Below, in pieces: positions 44,154-52,484 of a stretch of DNA of 64,000 nucleotides. The position numbers and the translations under genes were made by a program. Location of the stretch: contig JAPPIG010000023.1 in the NCBI GenBank assembly GCA_028820635.1, positions 1 through 64,000 of the forward strand, written 5' to 3'. This DNA is from Candidatus Poribacteria bacterium. Lineage in GTDB: Bacteria > Poribacteria > WGA-4E > WGA-3G. Under the pieces are notes generated by a model. That model was not told the origin of the DNA. It saw only the letters and a program-made list of their open reading frames with translations, and made no database searches. Position 1 is the stretch's first letter; each line of letters starts with the position of its first letter.

Positions 44154-45869
44154 TTACATCGATTCGGGTGCTGAAATACCTAACAGTTTTAACCCATTTG
44201 CTAACACCGTTTGCACACTCTGAATAAGGATGAGTCTTGCATAAGTCCGTTCCATATTTGAGGCATCAAGTACCCGATGCTGATTGTAATACGGATGGAA
44301 TATGCCTGCTAATTCGTGTAGATAATGTGGAATACGGTGTGCCTCGCGTTCCTCCGCACTGGACAGAACAATTGCTGGAAATTCGGCTAACTTTCGTATC
44401 AGTTCGTGTTCATGCGCTTCTGTAAGCAGGGCAAAAGAAACTTCATCAATCGGTTTTATCTTAATCTGCTGCTCTCGTCCTTGCTGGAAAATACTACAAC
44501 ATCGCGCATGTGCATATTGTATGTAAAAAACAGGGTTTTCATTCGCTTGCGTAACCGCTAATTCAAGGTTGAAATCCAGGTGTGTATTGTTTGCACGCAT
44601 CAGGAAAAAGTATCGTGCCACATCCACAGCAAACCGTTCACCAACAGCATCCGCAAGTTCGTCAATGAGTGAATCAAGTGTCAAAAATTGTCCCTGCCGT
44701 TTTGACATATCCCGTCGATTACCATCAGAATCAACCAGATTCACTTGCTGAATAATATCAACTTCCAACCAGTCATCTGCTAAACCGAGTGCTTTTACAA
44801 AGTTCTTTAATCTTGTTACATGCCCTTGATGGTCCGGTCCGAGCAGGTCAATAACTTTATCAAATCCGCGATCAAATTTATCGTGATGATAGGCTGCGTC
44901 TGGAACAAAATAGGTATATTCACCGTTGGTGCGGATTACGACACAATCCTTATCATCTCCGAAATCTGTCATCCGAAACCATGTTGCCCCTTCTGCTTCG
45001 TAGAGATAATCCTTTTCACGAAACATCTCTATAATTTGGTCTGGCTTTCTACTATCTCGAATTGCTTTTTCGCTTGTCCAAACATCAAAGTTAACACCAA
45101 AACGTTCCAGAGAGACTTTTTGTTGTCCAAGAAGGTAAGCAACCCCCTTATCTCGAAAAAGTTCAACCCGTTCTTCTTGGCTAAGTTTTAGATAGGCATC
45201 ACCTTCCTTAGCGGCGATAGTTTGTGCAAACTCTTGCAAATATTCACCTTGATATCCACCCTCTGGAATTTTTAAGTTCTTTTCACCTAACGCTTGCCGA
45301 TAGCGTACATCAATTGATTCTCCAAGTCGTTCAACTTGCCCACCCGCATCATTGACATAATACTCACGAATAGCCTCATAACCCACTGCGTTTAATAGGT
45401 TAACAAGCGTATCACCAACTGCTGCAGCGCGTCCACTTACAATGTTAAGCGGACCTGTTGGATTTGCACTAACAAATTCAATTTGAACCCGCTTTCCAAT
45501 ACCTATTTCGCCACTTCCATAAGCGTCCTGTGCGTCTACAATTGTCCTAAGTATATCGTCCAACCACTCATTGGAGAGATACACATTAATAAAACCCGGT
45601 CCCGCGATTTCAAGATCACGGATATGCGGGCATTTATCACAATCAACATGCTTAACAATAATTTCGGCAATTGATCGTGGTGCCATCTTGGCACTTTTTG
45701 CCAATCCCAATGCCACTGGAGTGGCTATATCACCATGTTCAGGGGTTTTAGTCGGAGAAAAAGGGATTTCGGGAACGTCCGGTATCGGAAGTTCCCCTGA
45801 CTCAATTGCAGCACGAATCGCACCTTTTAATATATCGTAAATTTCTGATTTGATTTCATCCATATCCAC
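44154..45869 (-). CDS. argS: Arginyl-tRNA synthetase
   Basis: 571 residues, class I synthetase. FVSANPTGPL introduces the nucleotide-binding loop; YYVNDAGGQVERLGES, VIDLLGPDHQGHVTRLKNFVKALG, and the KMSKS-equivalent DMSKRQGQF are seen, followed by the DALR anticodon-binding C-terminus (YARLILIQSVQTVLANGLKLLGI). The normal HVGHGR segment reads NIVSGR, so both His of the HIGH signature are absent, as noted for some bacterial ArgRS. The N-terminal Add1 domain is present. A strong promoter is upstream; the aminotransferase follows. Confidence 0.92.
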   Translation of the reverse strand: MDMDEIKSEIYDILKGAIRAAIESGELPIPDVPEIPFSPTKTPEHGDIATPVALGLAKSAKMAPRSIAEIIVKHVDCDKCPHIRDLEIAGPGFINVYLSNEWLDDILRTIVDAQDAYGSGEIGIGKRVQIEFVSANPTGPLNIVSGRAAAVGDTLVNLLNAVGYEAIREYYVNDAGGQVERLGESIDVRYRQALGEKNLKIPEGGYQGEYLQEFAQTIAAKEGDAYLKLSQEERVELFRDKGVAYLLGQQKVSLERFGVNFDVWTSEKAIRDSRKPDQIIEMFREKDYLYEAEGATWFRMTDFGDDKDCVVIRTNGEYTYFVPDAAYHHDKFDRGFDKVIDLLGPDHQGHVTRLKNFVKALGLADDWLEVDIIQQVNLVDSDGNRRDMSKRQGQFLTLDSLIDELADAVGERFAVDVARYFFLMRANNTHLDFNLELAVTQANENPVFYIQYAHARCCSIFQQGREQQIKIKPIDEVSFALLTEAHEHELIRKLAEFPAIVLSSAEEREAHRIPHYLHELAGIFHPYYNQHRVLDASNMERTYARLILIQSVQTVLANGLKLLGISAPESM

Positions 45870-45919
45870 AAAACTTCCATTTATATCATTTTATTAGTTT
45901 GTGTTTTTCAGTAACCGAA

Positions 45920-45948
45920 ATTATATCACAACAGACACCTCAAGTCAA
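45920..45948 (-). promoter_or_regulatory. Promoter for argS
   Basis: On the minus strand TTGACT (45943-45948) and TATAAT (45920-45925) are 17 bases apart, about 50 bases before the argS start. The small element at 45965 begins just upstream. Confidence 0.7.
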
Positions 45949-45964
45949 TTTTGTTAAGGTGATA

Positions 45965-46195
45965 GAGTGTGTAAAGTTTTTCGCGAAAGTATGATTTGAA
46001 GTGAATTGTCAGCACGTTTATACACTTTGAAATTCACAGCGTATCAGTTTAGAAAGACCCAGAAAACCTTGTCCCGACAAGGGGCACACCCTTTTTTTCA
46101 CTTATTAATTTCTCATTTATTTTAATATGTGAGGGATTGAGGATTGCTATGTTAAGTCCAATTTATGCTCTTCATGCAAAAAACTTTACACACCC
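45965..46195. mobile_element. Small element with ISKra4-type ends and 9-bp target duplication
   Basis: 231 bp. The left end GAGTGTGTAAAGTTTTT and the right end (complement GGGTGTGTAAAGTTTTTTGC) match the IS at 28407; the right ends agree over 25 bases. Exact 9-bp duplications AAGGTGATA flank it (45956-45964 and 46196-46204). No coding capacity, so it is non-autonomous. The gap 45870-46559 otherwise holds the argS promoter and the hairpins at 46294 and 46451. Confidence 0.85.
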
Positions 46196-46293
46196 AAGGT
46201 GATAGGGCAGAGGCATTCAATTCTCCAGTAATTTCACATTTTATTATAAGTCTTTTCTTGTGAATCAACGCCGAATACGGGTTTGGCATTCGG

Positions 46294-46354
46294 CGGGAGC
46301 GATCTCCGAATCGCGACGAAAACATTGGTATCGGGAATCGGAGTTCCCTCCTAC
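46294..46354. repeat. GGAGCGATCTCC/GGAGTTCCCTCCTAC hairpin repeat
   Basis: GGGAGCGATCTCCGAATCGC at the left and GGAATCGGAGTTCCCTCCTA at the right. It is the same unit as at 17314. Directly before it is a CCGAATACGG..CATTCGG hairpin of the GAATGCC type. Confidence 0.7.
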
Positions 46355-46450
46355 AAAGAGAATCAACTGATAATGAACCAACAAATCCTATTTATGAGAT
46401 ACGCTCTACTTTCTGGAAACTAACCTGACAATCAAAATATTACAAAATGT

Positions 46451-46492
46451 GCCTGCTCCGTGAAGACATATTTTGTCTACAGTGGAGCAGGC
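46451..46492 (-). terminator. Hairpin after the crystallin-like gene
   Basis: GCCTGCTCC and GGAGCAGGC form outer arms, AGACA/TGTCT an inner stem. Reading on the minus strand it is followed by ACATTTTG. It lies 67 bases past the stop of the gene at 46560. Confidence 0.5.
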
Positions 46493-46559
46493 TTGAACTT
46501 GTACAAAATCTGTGAAACTTACCTACGCTAATTCTGATGTTTTTTAATAGAACTTGCTT

Positions 46560-47951
46560 CTAAAATACATCTCGCATAGCGCGGCGACGTTCATCGGCAA
46601 GTTCGCGCACGCTTTCTTCATCAGACCGTTCATCAAGCTGCTCAGCAACGATAGGACGATATTGCGCGGCTTCACTTCTCCGTTTAAAGAGGCGGAAATA
46701 GTCAAATCTCGTTAAAGTGGGCGGAATATTTCCGGGACAGAGCGCGTGTACTCCGACTTGTACCCGAGGCCCCATTGCAACGCGGGTGACTCCGACACCT
46801 CTCCAATGAATACCGTCTTGGCTGGCAAAGGCGGAAAATTGATTACCGCGACGTTCAAGACGTAGAAATAGTTCGCGTACATTCCGCATTCCACCACGGG
46901 CGACAAGACCGAAACGACGGTTGACATGCCGTTCAAATCGAACATCCCCTCGGAAAGCATGCGGTCCGGAGGTTTTTTCTAATCGGAGGAACTGATTTTC
47001 ATTTTTCCATATAATTAAACCGCCGTGCTCTCTGAGTTGCGGTGAAATACGCATACGGGTTTCTATAGCAAAGTCCTCTGTAACCTCCATCAGAAGTCGG
47101 GGAGCATCCATATCTCCACCTCTGCCGTTTGGGCCGTGCCACAAGTCCTGTCCGGGATCTGTCCGCATTTCAAGATAGCCTTGACGTTCCGTCCAGGCAC
47201 CGCCACCTTGCGGGTCTACCCATTGCCATTCTGGACGCATATCGTTTCCGATAAATTCATCATCAAACACCATCTCAGTGAATTCACCGGATGAAGCCCA
47301 TCCCTCAATTTTTATAGCGGAAATAGAGTCACCAAAACTTTGCGGCAGCAGATGTAAGTTTGGCAGTTCCTTCTTGAATTCTGATGGTTCCATACGAATA
47401 TGCAATTTGTCACCTTCAAATTCCGGGTGTTCATAAAAGATAACTTCTGCCCCATCAGATGGAAAATCAGGACCTTTAAACATGCGGATAGAGGAAATTC
47501 TATCTTCAAACCATGTGCCTCCCTGCGGGTCTCTAAGGTTCGCTATATCTCGTAGGATCGTAATCTTTTTCCCTCTGAATTCTACATGCTCATAACACTC
47601 TACAATCATTGGAATAGTGCCCCATTCTGGACCAACTACATCAATGGTAGATCCGAAGTTTATTGAGGAAATCCTGTCAGCGAAGTTGAATGCTACATCA
47701 TGTATGTTCGGGTAAAATCCGGGACCGAGCGGCAATTTCTTTCCTTTATAGTTCACATGCTGATAAAGAAGTGCCTTGTAATTTGGGCTTCCCGAAAAAT
47801 TAGGACCTTTGAAAACTCTAAGAGAGGATATGTTGTCTTGGAATCCGATCCTACCTGTATGTGGAATCGGTTCTAAAACATATCCCATCCTACCACGAAA
47901 GTTTGTGTGTTGAAAAACCTCAACGATGAGGCGGGGTATTACAACTGGCAT
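46560..47951 (-). CDS. Beta/gamma-crystallin-like repeats fused to a C-terminal concanavalin-like domain
   Basis: 463 residues. The first ~220 residues hold four Greek-key-like modules, each starting with an aromatic-rich strand (VEVFQHTNFRGRMG, ALLYQHVNYKGKKL, VECYEHVEFRGKKI, VIFYEHPEFEGDKL) and ending in the calcium-type motif DNISSL, DRISSI, DRISSI, DSISAI. The C-terminal ~220 residues (WQWVDPQGGGAWTERQGYLEMRT..GGLIIWKNENQFLRLEK..FSAFASQDGIHWRGVG) look like a DUF1349/concanavalin-type glycan-binding domain. No signal peptide is visible. Probably a calcium-binding, glycan-binding protein; secretion route unclear. Confidence 0.7.
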   Translation of the reverse strand: MPVVIPRLIVEVFQHTNFRGRMGYVLEPIPHTGRIGFQDNISSLRVFKGPNFSGSPNYKALLYQHVNYKGKKLPLGPGFYPNIHDVAFNFADRISSINFGSTIDVVGPEWGTIPMIVECYEHVEFRGKKITILRDIANLRDPQGGTWFEDRISSIRMFKGPDFPSDGAEVIFYEHPEFEGDKLHIRMEPSEFKKELPNLHLLPQSFGDSISAIKIEGWASSGEFTEMVFDDEFIGNDMRPEWQWVDPQGGGAWTERQGYLEMRTDPGQDLWHGPNGRGGDMDAPRLLMEVTEDFAIETRMRISPQLREHGGLIIWKNENQFLRLEKTSGPHAFRGDVRFERHVNRRFGLVARGGMRNVRELFLRLERRGNQFSAFASQDGIHWRGVGVTRVAMGPRVQVGVHALCPGNIPPTLTRFDYFRLFKRRSEAAQYRPIVAEQLDERSDEESVRELADERRRAMRDVF

Positions 47952-48093
47952 TTTTTTCTCCTATTTGTTGGTATGTTTTAATTGGTTTTTCTACTTACGG
48001 TTTCTTATACTTGTATTAAACTTTGGAAATTTTATATTCCTTATACGACGGCAAAGGTAACAAAACATTTTTGGCACTAATATGAAATTTATT

Positions 48094-48168
48094 TATAGAC
48101 ATTTCGCCCCTCTGGGGCTTATATCTGGGTGGTCCCACGGTCTATAAACATTTCGCCCCTCTGGGGCT
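48094..48168. repeat. Two direct copies of a 26-base repeat with a palindromic core
   Basis: ATTTCGCCCCTCTGGGGCT occurs at about 48101-48119 and 48150-48168, each preceded by TATARAC. The core GCCCCTCTGGGGC is an inverted repeat. The 23-base spacer is GTGGTCCCAC-containing. They lie in the gene-free gap 47952-48277, which holds nothing else recognisable. Confidence 0.7.
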
Positions 48169-48277
48169 ATAGCATCCACAAAATACAAGGATTTATCTCT
48201 TAAATTGCACCTATGGTTCACTTACGTTCAACCAATTTACGGCTAAACTTAAATCCTATATCGGATTTACAATAAAA

Positions 48278-49378
48278 TTATACATTTTCAAGAGTTGCTT
48301 CATATATTTGGGCAAAACCACTTCTATCTGAGGTATACACGACATACTTTCCATCAGGACTAAAAGATGGATGCGAATGTGTATGCTGCGGTGCATAGAC
48401 TGTAATAGGACCGTCTGCATAAGGAAATGGTCCATTCCAATGTTCGCCGATAGAAGAAGCACTCGGATAACAGAGTGTTTTCGGTTCACCAATTCCATCA
48501 CACGGGTCATAAGTTTGGATACCGATGTCTGGGAAATTGGTATCTGCTACCATAAGTGTACCATCTTTGTTGCAGATAGCGTGCCATGCGTTGAATGTCG
48601 TTACCTGTCGTTCTTCTTCTGTGTCAACATTCACACATCTCACACCTCGCGGCCAATCAACAAAAGCAAGTTCACGCGTGCCCGGTATCCATGTTTCGTG
48701 CGTTATCCACTCATTTTTTTCTACATTACGGGCATAAAGCCTACGATTTCCTGAACCATCCCGATGAATAACCCATACGCGGTCGGTTAGCGGACCTGCA
48801 TAATAGAGCAGGTTAGAATCATCAGGACAAAATTGAAGATGTGCGATACTATCTCTGCGAAGGATGATTTCGTGATCACCCGTATCCGTATCAACAATAG
48901 CAAGCGCAGACTCAGTGCCTGCTTTGAATCGGATTGCCCACCATTTATCATCATGGCTAAGTGCGGTTGTTCCCATTGCAGCAGCGATCATTCCCTCATC
49001 ACGCATTTCAGTTGCTGCAAAGTTAACCAACTCTTGCTCTTCCAACGTTTCCAAATCAAGTTGCCAACCACTTGTGCCAGCGGTGAAAAACACCGATTTC
49101 CCATTGTGTGAAGGATGTACCGACCATTCGCTCAAATCGGGTCTGTCTGTCAACTGGCGTAGTTCCCCAGTACTCCGTTCTTCAGCAAAAATCTGCGGTG
49201 TGCCGGTACGGTATGATACAAAAATCAATCGCTGCATCGCGTCATCATACGCTGGAATAATAAAAAACGGATGATGGTGATGGGCAGATGCGGTGGTAAC
49301 TTGACGGATACGCGTCCCGGTCTGTCTATCATAAAACGTCCGAGATTCAGATGAAGAAACAGAACCCTTCGCCATCAA
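48278..49378 (-). CDS. Oligogalacturonate lyase-like propeller protein (PL22 type)
   Basis: 366 residues. A beta-propeller with TolB-like blades (QRLIFVSYRTGTPQIFAEERSTGELRQLT, SVHPSHNGKSVFFTAG, HPSFSPDGKYVVYTSDRSGFAQIYE). It has the His-rich segment ASAHHHHPFF, ITHETWIPG and HTHSHPSFS, in line with the metal-binding histidines of PL22 lyases, which break down unsaturated oligogalacturonides. The true substrate may be another uronic acid oligomer. It follows the TIM-barrel gene with 51 bases containing a hairpin. Confidence 0.65.
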   Translation of the reverse strand: MMAKGSVSSSESRTFYDRQTGTRIRQVTTASAHHHHPFFIIPAYDDAMQRLIFVSYRTGTPQIFAEERSTGELRQLTDRPDLSEWSVHPSHNGKSVFFTAGTSGWQLDLETLEEQELVNFAATEMRDEGMIAAAMGTTALSHDDKWWAIRFKAGTESALAIVDTDTGDHEIILRRDSIAHLQFCPDDSNLLYYAGPLTDRVWVIHRDGSGNRRLYARNVEKNEWITHETWIPGTRELAFVDWPRGVRCVNVDTEEERQVTTFNAWHAICNKDGTLMVADTNFPDIGIQTYDPCDGIGEPKTLCYPSASSIGEHWNGPFPYADGPITVYAPQHTHSHPSFSPDGKYVVYTSDRSGFAQIYEATLENV

Positions 49379-49394
49379 TCTGTCCTAATATGAA

Positions 49395-49422
49395 ACAGGC
49401 AGATATTTTCATATCTGCCTGT
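49395..49422 (-). terminator. Perfect hairpin between the TIM-barrel and lyase genes
   Basis: ACAGGCAGATAT and ATATCTGCCTGT, 12-base perfect arms with a 4-base loop, lie in the 51-base gap. On the minus strand the stem is followed by TTCATATT, a weak T tract. It may partially terminate or protect the upstream message. Confidence 0.6.
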
Positions 49423-49429
49423 CACTGTT

Positions 49430-50428
49430 TTATTCTTCAAAAGCTGCGTCAAAGGCAACAGCAGAAGGTTCAAAATCATAGCCTTTTACTGCACCACACG
49501 CTTCACGCGCGCCATGCTCGCGATCCATTCCGCTATCTTCCCATTCAATGGAAAGCGGTCCGTCATAACCGATATTATTCAAGGCACGGATGATCTCTTC
49601 AAAATCGATATTGCCGCGTCCGATAGAGCGGAAATCCCAGAAACGTTTTGAATCTCCGAAGTTCAAATGTCCACCGAATACACCCGACAAACGTGGTGTT
49701 TCTGCCCACCAGACATCTTTCATGTGGACGTGATAGATGCGATCACTTAACCTTTCAATGAATGCAACATAATCAACGCCTTGATATCCGAGGTGACTCG
49801 GGTCATAGTTGAAACCGAAGGTCTCTCTACCGTCAAGTGCTTCAATAGCGCGTTCAGCCGTCACGATGTCAAATGCGATTTCAGTAGGATGGACTTCAAG
49901 TCCAAACTTAACACCGACGTCATCAAATACATCAAAAATCGGATTCCAACGGTCAGCAAAATCTTGGAAGCCAGCATCAATCTCCGCGGGGTCTACCGGT
50001 GGAAATGAATAGAGCAGATGCCAGATAGAACTTCCTGTAAAGCCGTTAACAACGTCAACACCGAGTTTCGCTGCGGCGCGCGCCGTGTTTTTCATCTCTT
50101 CTGCAGCACGTTCTTGAACACCAGCGGGATCACCATCGCCCCAAATCTGTTCTGATATAATTCCTTGATGTCGACTATCAATATTATCGCAAACTGCTTG
50201 CCCAACGAGATGATTGCTGATTGACCAAACTTTTAATCCGTATTTTGCGAGCAAGTCATGTCTGCCTTGACAGTAACTGTCGTCAGAAAGTGCTTTGTCG
50301 GTCTCAAAGTGGTCTCCCCAGCAAGCGAGTTCCAAACCGTCATATCCCCACTCACTGGCTTTTTTCGCTAAATCTTCAAGTGTTAAGTCTGCCCATTGTC
50401 CTGTAAACAGAGTCACAGGTCTTGCCAT
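49430..50428 (-). CDS. Sugar phosphate isomerase/epimerase-like TIM barrel
   Basis: 332 residues of the AP-endonuclease-2/xylose-isomerase-like fold. [34 protein letters not shown] (here [12 protein letters not shown]), [38 protein letters not shown] and [14 protein letters not shown] carry the metal-ligating Glu, Asp and His in the usual order. The substrate is a sugar or inositol derivative. It sits between a Gfo/Idh/MocA gene (61 bases) and the PL22-like lyase, a typical sugar-catabolic set. Confidence 0.75.
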   Translation of the reverse strand: MARPVTLFTGQWADLTLEDLAKKASEWGYDGLELACWGDHFETDKALSDDSYCQGRHDLLAKYGLKVWSISNHLVGQAVCDNIDSRHQGIISEQIWGDGDPAGVQERAAEEMKNTARAAAKLGVDVVNGFTGSSIWHLLYSFPPVDPAEIDAGFQDFADRWNPIFDVFDDVGVKFGLEVHPTEIAFDIVTAERAIEALDGRETFGFNYDPSHLGYQGVDYVAFIERLSDRIYHVHMKDVWWAETPRLSGVFGGHLNFGDSKRFWDFRSIGRGNIDFEEIIRALNNIGYDGPLSIEWEDSGMDREHGAREACGAVKGYDFEPSAVAFDAAFEE

Positions 50429-50489
50429 ATTATGTCTCCTTTGTTCTGTATAGGAGGGTTTTCAAACCCGATAATTTATAGTGCTTTTC

Positions 50490-51662
50490 TTACGCTGGAG
50501 GTGTATAACTTGCATCAACCCAGCCGCGCTGTTTGCCACTTTCTACTGCAGTATTAATAAAATGGACCCCGCGAGCACCGTCTTGAACCGTCGGAAAGTC
50601 GGTGTCAAATTCACCAGGGGACTCTCCTGCTATCTTCGCTGCCATTGTCCGAGATGCATTGACATAGATGTTTGCAAATGCTTCAATAAATGCCTCTGGA
50701 TGTCCAAACGGAATACGAGAATTGTGTTGTGTAATTTCTGCAAGGTAATCATTGCCGCGTTTATAGACCTGTTCAGGTCCGTCAGGAAAACGAACAGAGA
50801 GATAATTCGGATTTTCTTGATGCCATTCCAATGATGCGTCTGTTCCATATACGCGGATGCGTAGATTATTTTCTTCACCTACGGAAATTTGTGAAGCAAA
50901 CAAGATGCCACGGACACCACTTTCATAATGGACTAATAGGTTGCCATCATCCTCTAACAGACGACCTTCTACGAATGTGGTCATGTCAGCGCAAATCTCT
51001 TCCATTTCAAGCCCTGTGATGTAGTGTGCCAGATTCTCTGCGTGTGAGCCGATGTCTCCGATACACGATGATGCCCCCGCCTGTTTTGGATCTGTTCGCC
51101 AAACTGCCTGCTTCGCTCCTTCATTTTCCAAAAATGTGGAGAGCCATCCTTGCGGATATTCAACTACAATCTTACGTATCGTACCGAGTTCTCCTTCTTT
51201 TATCAGTTCACGTGCCTGTTTCACCATCGGGTAGCCAGTATAATTGTGGGTCAGCGCGAAGATTACATCATGTGACTTAACAAGACGACAGAGGGATTCG
51301 GCATCTTCTACTGTTGTTGTCATCGGTTTATCACAGACAACGTGGAATCCGGCTTCTATGAAGGTTTTTGCGACATCAAAATGAACGTGATTGGGCGTGA
51401 CAATTGAAACAAAATCTATGCGTTCACCTTCAGGGAGTTGACTCTCTTTTTCTGCCATCTCCTTATACGAACCGTAAACTCGGTTTTCATGAAGAAAAAG
51501 TTCTGCTCCTTGCTGACGTGATTTTTCAGGTGAGGATGAAAATGCGCCAGCAACTAAGTCTATTTCTCCATCAAGTGCAGCAGCTTTACGATGCACAGCC
51601 CCAATGAACGCATCTGGTCCACCGCCTACCATTCCATAACGTATTTTCCTACCAAGTGGCAT
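50490..51662 (-). CDS. Gfo/Idh/MocA family oxidoreductase
   Basis: 390 residues from the ATG at 51662; a GTG at 51731 would add an unlikely 23 residues. NAD-binding RYGMVGGGPDAFIGAVHRKAA, FVSIVTPNHVHFDVAKTFIEAGFHVVCDKPMTTTVEDAE (with the catalytic-region CDKP) and GDIGSHAENLAHYITGL are family signatures. It oxidises a sugar or inositol-like substrate with NAD(P). First of the three-gene catabolic group. The 822-base gap upstream contains no gene. Confidence 0.82.
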   Translation of the reverse strand: MPLGRKIRYGMVGGGPDAFIGAVHRKAAALDGEIDLVAGAFSSSPEKSRQQGAELFLHENRVYGSYKEMAEKESQLPEGERIDFVSIVTPNHVHFDVAKTFIEAGFHVVCDKPMTTTVEDAESLCRLVKSHDVIFALTHNYTGYPMVKQARELIKEGELGTIRKIVVEYPQGWLSTFLENEGAKQAVWRTDPKQAGASSCIGDIGSHAENLAHYITGLEMEEICADMTTFVEGRLLEDDGNLLVHYESGVRGILFASQISVGEENNLRIRVYGTDASLEWHQENPNYLSVRFPDGPEQVYKRGNDYLAEITQHNSRIPFGHPEAFIEAFANIYVNASRTMAAKIAGESPGEFDTDFPTVQDGARGVHFINTAVESGKQRGWVDASYTPPA

Positions 51663-51927
51663 ATTGCGTATCCATTCCTTTATTCGGTGTGCGATGACAT
51701 CTGCACGCGACAATCTGCGATATATCAACACACGGGATAAAATAATTTCTTTGTTTAAGAATTATGTCATATTTTTTCATTTTTTTCAAGGTGTTTTTGG
51801 TAGAAAACCATTGTAATTCGGTAAACTGGAGAATTCTAAAAAGTTGACATTTCATTTCTTGTTGGGTTGATTCTTTGTAGGAGCAACCTAATGGTGTGTT
51901 TAGTTTAAAATTTAGGTATAAGGAATA

Positions 51928-51993
51928 GTCGGGAATCGGAGTTCCCCCCTACAATACGATATATTTCGGTAGGAGCGATCTCCGAATCGCGAC
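51928..51993. repeat. GTAGGAGCGA-family hairpin repeat
   Basis: GTCGGGAATCGGAGTTCCCC at the left and GTAGGAGCGATCTCCGAATC at the right; the order of the two halves is swapped compared with 17314. In the gap before the LamG operon. Confidence 0.65.
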
Positions 51994-52087
51994 TTACAAT
52001 ATAAAGGTGGATACTCCACTAATGGTCGCGACTCGATCTAAGATATTGAGAAAAACCCGAAGACTGAATATATCAGCCAAAATTTTC

Positions 52088-52359
52088 CAGGATTATTCAG
52101 TTTTCAGTTTTTCTGTGCATTTTATTGCAAACGTTAATATTTTATAGTCGCATTGTAGGTCGGGTAGAGCGAAGCGACACCCGACAATCTTAGTGTGACA
52201 GTGCGATCATGTCGGGTTTCGTAAACTCAACCCGCTGAATCATGTAGAATGCCAAAAAGCGCATTCTACCAAAGGCATTCATAGCGTTGATTTGGACCTA
52301 CAATATAAACTCACAGTAAAACCTATTAACCGATTATATCTTAAAACTGAATAACCCTG
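52088..52359. mobile_element. MITE-like element, family 1, copy C (9-bp target duplication)
   Basis: 272 bp with left end CAGGATTATTCAGTTTT and right end AAAACTGAATAACCCTG (one mismatch over 17). Exact 9-bp duplications AAAATTTTC flank it (52079-52087 and 52360-52368). The interior matches copy A closely: TTGCAAACGTTAATA, the GTCGGGTTTCGTAAACTC hairpin, the GTAGAATGCC/GCATTCTAC hairpin and GTTGATTTGGACC. Non-coding. Confidence 0.9.
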
Positions 52360-52376
52360 AAAATTTTCTAAGGGAC

Positions 52377-52405
52377 TTGACGAATCTGATAAAATATGAT
52401 ACAAT
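52377..52405 (+). promoter_or_regulatory. Promoter for the LamG-selenoprotein gene series
   Basis: TTGACG (52377-52382) and TACAAT (52400-52405) with a 17-base spacer, 80 bases before the first LamG ATG. It begins 17 bases after the MITE right end. Confidence 0.6.
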
Positions 52406-52484
52406 ACTTATGTCATCTCAAACGTAATATAGTATAAGGTGTTTATAAGTTTGCTTAGAACAAATTTCAGCTTAGGAGGACAAA

